Positions 12,314 through 15,987 of a DNA stretch of 15,987 nucleotides are shown in pieces. The stretch is from WVWW01 sp041568335 (GTDB lineage Bacteria > Acidobacteriota > Polarisedimenticolia > Polarisedimenticolales > Polarisedimenticolaceae), in NCBI GenBank assembly GCA_041568335.1, contig JBFFZZ010000042.1, forward strand, positions 1-15,987, read 5' to 3'. Made by a program: the position numbers and the translations under genes. A model generated the notes under the pieces. It was not told the origin of the DNA. It saw only the letters and a list, made by a program, of their open reading frames with translations, and did not search any database. Position 1 is the first letter of the stretch. Every line of letters starts with the position of its first letter.

Positions 12314-12338
12314 GGCTATCCTAGCCGATCGGATAGCC
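12314..12338. other. Intercistronic hairpin between the ACT and GNAT genes
   Basis: GGCTATCC (12314-12321) pairs with GGATAGCC (12331-12338) across a 9-base loop. The stem includes the first base of the ACT gene's stop codon and its last codons, and ends 5 bases before the GNAT start. It may limit ribosome access or stabilise the upstream message. There is no T tract. Confidence 0.45.
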
Positions 12339-12698
12339 CGCTTCACGCAACGCGGCGACGGCTCGCGGCATCGTTGCGGCCTTGACCAGGACATAGTCGG
12401 TGTCGAACGTCGATAGCGCGAAAATCGCCACGCCGGCATCCGCGAGCACACCCGCGATTCCCGCGAGAATCCCGGTCAGTTCGAAGTCGAGCGGGCCCAC
12501 GACCTTCAGGCAGGACCAGCCGCTCTCGCGTTTCTCACCATCGATCTCCACGGCCGAGGGACAGACGATCGAAAGCTCGTCCTCGGTGCGCCCGATCCAG
12601 CAGTGCGGCTCCCCGGTAACCGTGTGAGGAATCGGCGCCGAGGGATCGAGACGATGGACCGTGAACTCCCCTTCCACGAGTCGCAATGCGGGCTTCAT
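12321..12698 (-). CDS. ACT-domain protein (CASTOR-like small-molecule sensor family)
   Basis: A 125-residue cytoplasmic protein built of two ACT-like halves. The first spans about 5-60 (EGEFTVHRLDPSAPIP, WIGRTEDELSIVCPS). The second spans about 68-122 (GWSCLKVVGPLDFELTGILA, IFALSTFDTDYVLVK). The STFDTDYVLVK stretch is the hallmark of this family, whose members bind amino acids or related ligands; the ligand here is unknown. I chose ATG 12698, where family similarity begins; the longer start at 12776 adds unlikely residues. No ribosome site is evident, so the gene may be coupled to an upstream reading frame. The next gene downstream is a GNAT acetyltransferase, so a ligand-sensing role beside an acetylation step is conceivable. 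Confidence 0.88.
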   Translation of the reverse strand: MKPALRLVEGEFTVHRLDPSAPIPHTVTGEPHCWIGRTEDELSIVCPSAVEIDGEKRESGWSCLKVVGPLDFELTGILAGIAGVLADAGVAIFALSTFDTDYVLVKAATMPRAVAALREAGYPIG

Positions 12699-12807
12699 CG
12701 TCACGGGGTCTCGCTCGCAGCGGCGCTGCGCCCCGCCCACACGGCACGCTGATCGTGTTGTAACCGCCGATCGCACCGGTCACCGCCACCAAGAGGGTCA
12801 CGATCAT
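12535..12807 (-). CDS. Doubtful small membrane peptide
   Basis: A frame of up to 90 codons starting at ATG 12807. The first 20 or so residues (MIVTLLVAVTGAIGGYNTIS) form a convincing hydrophobic helix with G/C-rich third codon positions. The remainder becomes arginine-rich and overlaps the ACT gene in another frame, where it looks like shadow. A ribosome-like AAAGGA lies 5 bases before an in-frame ATC, 15 bases upstream of the ATG, as if an ATG start had been lost or an unusual start is used. It may be a small membrane peptide, a decayed gene end, or chance. Confidence 0.25.
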   Translation of the reverse strand: MIVTLLVAVTGAIGGYNTISVPCGRGAAPLRARPRDDEARIATRGRGVHGPSSRSLGADSSHGYRGAALLDRAHRGRAFDRLSLGRGDRW

Positions 12808-12868
12808 CCAAATCCACTTGATGGGTTCCTTTCCGGTTTGCGGGAGAGGCTACCATGGGTCAAACGGC

Positions 12869-13309
12869 TCAGTCGTCCTCGAGCCGGGTCGTGAACGTCG
12901 CCGAGAGGTGGGGGTCGCCCTCCGGGGGAAACACCTCCACGCGCCACAGGAAGCTTTCCCCCTTCACCGGGAGCAACACGCCCTTGGGGATCAGATGCTG
13001 CGGCTTGTCGAGGCCCTGCCAGGTCGCAAGAGTACGGGAATCTACGGTCGCCAAGGTCAGCCGGTAGCTACTTCCTTCTGGGCCGGGTGTCCATTGCAAG
13101 CGGCACTCGTCGAGCGGCAAGGGCCGATCGGGCACCAGCGATTGGATGCTGGAACTGTCTGCTACCGGTGGCGTCGTCGGCGCCCGCTCCTCCCCCGTCG
13201 GCCAGTAGAAAAGCAGCAGGAAGATCGCGGTGGCGATGGCGGCGAGCCACGGCCATCGAGCCGGTGGAGCCGTGGGTTGATCCCCTCCGTCCCGTTTCGT
13301 CGGTTCCAC
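12869..13309 (-). CDS. Membrane-anchored protein with a beta-rich periplasmic domain
   Basis: A 146-residue protein beginning with GTG (13307-13309), which has GGAG a few bases upstream. A charged, proline-containing N-terminus (1-18) is followed by one transmembrane helix (about 19-36) and a Pro/Thr-rich linker. The C-terminal 85 residues contain CRLQWTPGPEGSSYRLTL and SFLWRVEVFPPEGD, the strand pattern of fibronectin-III-like modules seen at the ends of membrane-anchored sensor or anti-sigma proteins. No zinc-finger anti-sigma domain is present here and no sigma factor gene is adjacent. The function is unknown. It lies 30 bases downstream of the GNAT gene on the same strand, probably in the same transcript. 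Confidence 0.8.
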   Translation of the reverse strand: MEPTKRDGGDQPTAPPARWPWLAAIATAIFLLLFYWPTGEERAPTTPPVADSSSIQSLVPDRPLPLDECRLQWTPGPEGSSYRLTLATVDSRTLATWQGLDKPQHLIPKGVLLPVKGESFLWRVEVFPPEGDPHLSATFTTRLEDD

Positions 13310-13339
13310 GTGGCTCTCCGTAGGCGTCCGCGCCGAGGC

Positions 13340-13756
13340 TCAGGAATAGTCCTTCTGCAGGAACAGCCGCGCGTGCCCGCGTGGGAAACCCTCGACCGTC
13401 CCGATGACCCGGAAACCGAGCTTCTCGTAGAAACCGGGCGCCTGGAACGACGCCGTGTCGACCTGCGCGCCATAGCAGCCGAGCTCGCGGGCGCGGCGCT
13501 CGGCCTCTTTCATCAGCTTGGCGCCGAGACCTCGGCCACGCATCGACGCGGCGACCCAGACCACTTCGATGAGGTAATGCCCGTAGATCGTACGACCGGA
13601 GACGCCGCCGATCAGCTCGCCCTCGGCGTCGCGGGCGACGACGGTCAACGGTCGCGCCTCCCCGTCCCCGATCTCGGCCGTGTTGAACGCGCGCACGTGG
13701 TCGATCAGCGCCTGCTTGACCTCACCGTCGCCGGCTTCGAGGATCTCGATCTTCAT
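13340..13756 (-). CDS. GNAT-family N-acetyltransferase
   Basis: A 138-residue single-domain acetyltransferase. The acetyl-CoA binding motif A is clear: WVAASMRGRGLGAKLM, with RGRGLG at 73-78, and motif B is PGFYEKLGFRVIG (107-119). Length is normal for the family. The substrate is not evident; such proteins acetylate small amines, antibiotics or protein N-termini. The start ATG 13756 is 5 bases after the stop of the acidic 79-residue gene, which places it in the same operon. No odd residues are seen. Confidence 0.93.
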   Translation of the reverse strand: MKIEILEAGDGEVKQALIDHVRAFNTAEIGDGEARPLTVVARDAEGELIGGVSGRTIYGHYLIEVVWVAASMRGRGLGAKLMKEAERRARELGCYGAQVDTASFQAPGFYEKLGFRVIGTVEGFPRGHARLFLQKDYS

Positions 13757-13761
13757 GTGGG

Positions 13762-14001
13762 CTAGTCCCCGGAATGGCGCTCGAACAGCTCGTCGATCAT
13801 CTCCTCGTCGCCGAGCTCGCCGTCGCTCTTGAAGATCTCGACCTCGACGTCACCGTTCCCGGAGAACTCGAACTCCCAGCGTTCGTCGGCGGCACGAACG
13901 GCGACGATCACCGCGTCCTCGGTGACGCTCTGCAACGTGTAGTGAAAATCTTCCCCGTCCAACCGGTCGAGGAATTTGGTGAGTGTGGACAGCTTGCTCA
14001 T
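13762..14001 (-). CDS. Small acidic protein of unknown function
   Basis: A 79-residue soluble protein rich in Asp and Glu, especially at the C-terminus (GELGDEEMIDELFERHSGD). The core looks like a three- or four-strand sheet (FHYTLQSV, DAVIVAVRA, RWEFEFSG, DVEVEIFKS) after an N-terminal helix (LSTLTKFLDRL). I do not recognise a named family. The start at 14001 is supported by an ATGA overlap with the stop of the upstream membrane gene (TGA 14000-13998), which implies translational coupling; the frame is open 9 codons further upstream, but that start would lie inside the membrane gene. It is followed after 5 bases by the GNAT gene. Confidence 0.82.
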   Translation of the reverse strand: MSKLSTLTKFLDRLDGEDFHYTLQSVTEDAVIVAVRAADERWEFEFSGNGDVEVEIFKSDGELGDEEMIDELFERHSGD

Positions 14002-14228
14002 CGAAACCCCGATTCCATCCTGCGCCAAAGCGCCAGGCTAAACGCAAGCGCGACCTGAATCAACATCCCAGCGAGCGCAAAGCGGCTGAAGAACTGGAGA
14101 TAGACGGCGAGGCCGAAGAGCGTGATCCCGGCCGCCTTGAAACCGGGGCCCGCCGCCCCGGTCAGGAGGTAAACGGGCCCGAGGACGAGTGTCACGAACA
14201 ACGGGACCAGCATCAGAAGCGGGATCAT
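13998..14228 (-). CDS. Small membrane protein, about three helices
   Basis: A 76-residue hydrophobic protein with segments at about 3-22, 32-47 and 50-68 and a basic end (WRRMESGFR). No motif suggests a function. The start ATG (14226-14228) is 7 bases after the stop of the upstream membrane gene, and its end overlaps the start of the acidic 79-residue gene by four bases. Such packing argues strongly that it is a real translated gene despite its size. It may be a partner of the neighbouring 126-residue membrane protein. Confidence 0.78.
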   Translation of the reverse strand: MIPLLMLVPLFVTLVLGPVYLLTGAAGPGFKAAGITLFGLAVYLQFFSRFALAGMLIQVALAFSLALWRRMESGFR

Positions 14229-14235
14229 GGGTGTC

Positions 14236-14616
14236 CTACGCGGGCGTGCTCCGGAAGAAGCGACCGGACGCGATCGTCACGGGGAGGATCAGCGCCAGGA
14301 ACACCAGGTGGTACCAGGCCGGCATCAGCGACCAGACGCCGATCTGCACCCCGATCCCGGTGACCAGCAGCAGGACCGCCATCGTCGCCACCGCGCCGGC
14401 GGTCTTTTCCCCGGCGATCCTCGTCGCCGTCAGCCCCGCGACGATCGAGCAAACGATGCTCAGGAGGATCACGCCGAGCAGCGGTCCCGCCGCGGTGTAG
14501 GCCCGGCCCTCGCCGATCACGCGCGAGGCTTCGCCGAAAAACAGGGCATTGCCGCCCAACCACAGGACGGTCCAGGCTGCGTAGCCGGCGATCACTCCGA
14601 AAATGGCGCGTTTCAT
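14236..14616 (-). CDS. Four-helix membrane protein of unknown function
   Basis: A 126-residue integral membrane protein with helices at about 4-27, 43-65, 74-95 and 98-117. The opening MKRAIFGVIAGYAAWTVLWL is typical of small uncharacterised membrane proteins; no catalytic motif is visible. The ATG (14614-14616) has AAAGGA upstream and overlaps the stop of the SRPBCC gene in an ATGA junction, so the two are translated together. The same frame is open far upstream, but that part is the shadow of the SRPBCC gene. It could hold a membrane role controlled by the ArsR regulator of this operon. Confidence 0.82.
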   Translation of the reverse strand: MKRAIFGVIAGYAAWTVLWLGGNALFFGEASRVIGEGRAYTAAGPLLGVILLSIVCSIVAGLTATRIAGEKTAGAVATMAVLLLVTGIGVQIGVWSLMPAWYHLVFLALILPVTIASGRFFRSTPA

Positions 14617-15179
14617 GGGTGGTTCCTTTCTACGGGCGTCGCTGCCGGCGTGTCGACCGGCCAGTTCTCGCTGAGACATTTCTTGGGGGTCATCGGCGCC
14701 ATCAGCTTGAAGACGCCGAACAGGACCCGCGTGCCGAACGACGGCCGCCCGGTCTCGATCACCGCCTTGAGCGTGTTGACGATCATCGGGCCGCCCTGGC
14801 GCATCTGCTTGGCCGTCTTGGTCCCGACCGGCATGTCGGCGATGGTGAGGGTGAACTGCACGCCGTTGGCGCCCTCCTCCAGATCGTAGATCACGGTGCA
14901 GGGCGGGTCGTCGTACTGGGTGAACTGGAACGTGTGCGCGAATCGCCGCGGCGGGTCGTATTCGAGGATCTCGCCGACCACACCGGTGTATTTCCCGTCG
15001 GGTGTGCGCATCGCCAGTCTGGAGCCCGGCGCGAGACGCGCGACCTCCATACGCGAATTGAAAAACGCGGCGATCGGAGCGTCGGTCCGTGTGATCTCCT
15101 GCCAAACGTCCTCGATCGAGCCGCGGATTTCCACGCGGAACTTGGCCTGGGTGTCGGCCTGCGTCGTTGCTTCAGGCAT
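14613..15179 (-). CDS. SRPBCC (START/AHSA1-like) protein
   Basis: A 188-residue protein of the SRPBCC superfamily, small helix-grip folds that bind hydrophobic ligands in a deep pocket. The pattern is visible: FRVEIRGSIEDVWQEIT at the N-terminus, EILEYDPPRRFAHTF in the middle, and a long C-terminal helix (QMRQGGPMIVNTLKAVIE). After about residue 143 comes a further 45-residue tail (GTRVLFGVFKLMAPM), which is longer than the common AHSA1 domain and mildly hydrophobic. I chose ATG 15179, which overlaps the end of the ArsR gene by 8 bases; a longer frame to 15215 would add an arginine-rich stretch. ArsR-SRPBCC gene pairs are widespread, with the regulator controlling its own operon. Ligand unknown. 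Confidence 0.9.
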   Translation of the reverse strand: MPEATTQADTQAKFRVEIRGSIEDVWQEITRTDAPIAAFFNSRMEVARLAPGSRLAMRTPDGKYTGVVGEILEYDPPRRFAHTFQFTQYDDPPCTVIYDLEEGANGVQFTLTIADMPVGTKTAKQMRQGGPMIVNTLKAVIETGRPSFGTRVLFGVFKLMAPMTPKKCLSENWPVDTPAATPVERNHP

Positions 15180-15525
15180 TCTTCTTCTCCTCTCTCGCCG
15201 CGCGTGTCTCGACACGCGATTGGATATCGGCCATGCGACCGGCCCAGAACGAGCTGTAATCGCTCGTCCAGCGGTCGTAGATCTGTTGGATCGGAACGGG
15301 GTTGAAGAACAGCTTGCGGGTGCGTCCGTGCTTCTCGCTGAGTACCAGACCGGCCCGCTCGAGGACGGTCAGGTGCTTCATCGCCGCGATGCGGCTGAAC
15401 TTGAAATTGGAGGCGATCCACTTGACGCTGGCGCCCGGGACACGGACAAGCAGATCGATGATCCGCCGTCTCGCGGGATGGGCCAGAGCCGAAAAAATGG
15501 CATCTTGAGGGTCTTTTTGTATCAT
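15172..15525 (-). CDS. ArsR-family winged-helix transcriptional regulator
   Basis: A 117-residue DNA-binding protein. The winged helix spans about residues 7-85: DAIFSALAHPARRRIIDLL, VKWIASNFKFSRIAAMKHLTVLERAGLV and the wing RTRKLFFNPVP. No metal-binding CxC is present in the recognition helices, so it is not an arsenic or cadmium sensor; it resembles the SdpR-like group that is paired with SRPBCC proteins. The start ATG (15523-15525) lies inside one arm of a perfect inverted repeat and only a few bases after a predicted transcript start, without a ribosome site. It therefore most likely represses its own operon of SRPBCC, two membrane proteins and the acidic protein. Confidence 0.92.
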   Translation of the reverse strand: MIQKDPQDAIFSALAHPARRRIIDLLVRVPGASVKWIASNFKFSRIAAMKHLTVLERAGLVLSEKHGRTRKLFFNPVPIQQIYDRWTSDYSSFWAGRMADIQSRVETRAAREEKKNA

Positions 15526-15565
15526 AGGTAACTATAAAGTTACCTATAAATCCACCCCTTGTCAA
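15524..15565 (-). promoter_or_regulatory. Promoter and operator of the ArsR operon
   Basis: On the minus strand TTGACA (15565-15560), a perfect -35, is followed after 17 bases by TAACTT (15542-15537) as a -10. Over the -10 and the start codon lies a perfect inverted repeat: ATAGGTAAC (15524-15532), a 6-base centre and GTTACCTAT (15539-15547). The A/T-rich patch stands out in this high-GC window. Its size and place fit a dimeric ArsR repressor site. Transcription would begin near 15530, about 5 bases before the ATG, so the message is nearly leaderless. Confidence 0.75.
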
Positions 15566-15987
15566 GGCTGTCCGGTCTTTTTTCCGCTCATCCTCCGCCG
15601 TTCGAGCCAGGCCGTGATGCGCGGCCAGTAATCGAGCCGCTGGCCGGTCACGGCGTGGCGGATACTGTGATCGCCGTCGGCGAACAGCTCGATGTCGATC
15701 GGCGCGCGCTGCCTGTCGGCGCGCAGCCGGTTCAGGTTGGCGACGGAGAGCTTCGTCGGGACGCTCGGATCGGCGCCGCCGAGGATCCACAGCGACGGCA
15801 CGGCGAGCCGCTCGAGCACCGGCAACGGATCGTACCCGTGCGGCCCGTCGTAGGCGTCGAGCCTGCGTTCGATCTCGTCGTCGGACAGACCGGAATAGGG
15901 ACCCGGGTCGTCGCCGGTCAGCCGGCTGTAGTGGATCTCCTGACCATAGGTCACCGCCGGCGCCGAAATGCCGACGATGTAGGCGGC
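15562..15987 (-). CDS. Alpha/beta hydrolase (C-terminal part, cut by window end)
   Basis: The C-terminal 141 residues of a serine-type alpha/beta hydrolase. The frame runs open to the last base of the window (AAYIVGISAPAV), so the N-terminus and the nucleophile serine lie outside. Visible are a cap-like stretch with SDDEIERRLDAYDG, the acid segment VPSLWILGGADPSVP, where the Asp is the probable catalytic acid, and FADGDHSI, with the catalytic His. The ISAPAVTYGQE segment is typical of dienelactone-hydrolase or S9-like esterases and peptidases. The GTG at 15954 inside this frame is not the real start. The gene ends just upstream of the ArsR promoter; its last bases overlap the -35 box (15560-15565). 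Confidence 0.85.
   Translation of the reverse strand, partial: AAYIVGISAPAVTYGQEIHYSRLTGDDPGPYSGLSDDEIERRLDAYDGPHGYDPLPVLERLAVPSLWILGGADPSVPTKLSVANLNRLRADRQRAPIDIELFADGDHSIRHAVTGQRLDYWPRITAWLERRRMSGKKTGQP

Noticed and set aside
12869..13309. An anti-sigma factor
   Set aside because: The single helix and periplasmic beta domain recall such proteins, but there is no zinc-finger domain and no sigma factor gene beside it.
11442..13756. A toxin-antitoxin pair based on GNAT proteins
   Set aside because: GNAT toxins are paired with a small ribbon-helix-helix antitoxin directly upstream. Here the partners are an ACT-domain protein and an acidic beta-rich protein, neither of which looks like one.
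14236..15105. A long version (289 codons) of the four-helix membrane protein
   Set aside because: The extra N-terminal part is the shadow of the SRPBCC gene. The ATG at 14616 has a ribosome site and an ATGA overlap.

Overview
The window is high-GC bacterial chromosome, densely packed, with no rRNA, tRNA, CRISPR array, insertion sequence or phage gene that I can see. Codon third positions are strongly G/C. The best clue to the host is the long secreted von Willebrand A protein at 5275-7578, whose layout matches the 'VWFA-related Acidobacterial' type. Together with an aa3-type oxidase cluster ordered I-III-IV-small membrane protein-II, it suggests an Acidobacteriota-like or related Gram-negative aerobe. 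This assignment is an inference.

Region 1 (1-2860, + strand) is the end of a haem-copper cytochrome c oxidase operon: the C-terminal part of subunit I, then subunit III, subunit IV, a small four-helix membrane protein with a CxxC motif, and CuA subunit II. A strong bidirectional hairpin terminator closes it against a convergent FKBP-type peptidyl-prolyl isomerase (2881-3612, -). Region 2 (3792-7578, +) holds three exported proteins: an unknown cysteine-containing protein, a small DUF4177-like protein, and the 767-residue VWA protein.

Region 3 (7575-10646, -) is the most interesting part. A small four-helix membrane protein is followed by a tight three-gene cluster: an Mrp/NBP35-type ATPase with a CxxC, a zinc-ribbon protein, and a SPASM radical SAM enzyme. 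The last two carry the same C-terminal domain, which resembles the tail of the dark-operative protochlorophyllide reductase B subunit (PCP_red). The cluster looks like a metallocofactor-dependent modification system of unknown substrate. No chlorophyll gene is in the window.

Region 4 (10744-15987) starts with one + strand exported protein of unknown function. A long run of minus-strand genes follows, listed here in transcription order: an alpha/beta hydrolase cut by the window edge; an ArsR-type regulator with a perfect inverted repeat over its own promoter and start; an SRPBCC protein; two small membrane proteins; a 79-residue acidic protein; a GNAT acetyltransferase; a membrane-anchored protein with a beta-rich periplasmic domain; an ACT-domain protein; and a second, longer GNAT protein. 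Several of these genes overlap by 4-8 bases (ATGA-type junctions), so the ArsR-SRPBCC-membrane-membrane-acidic set is very probably one autoregulated operon.

Two convergent gene pairs (7575-7578 and 11442-11445) end in exactly the same shared CTAG tetranucleotide, so each pair's stop codons overlap. No stretch longer than about 180 bases lacks a gene.
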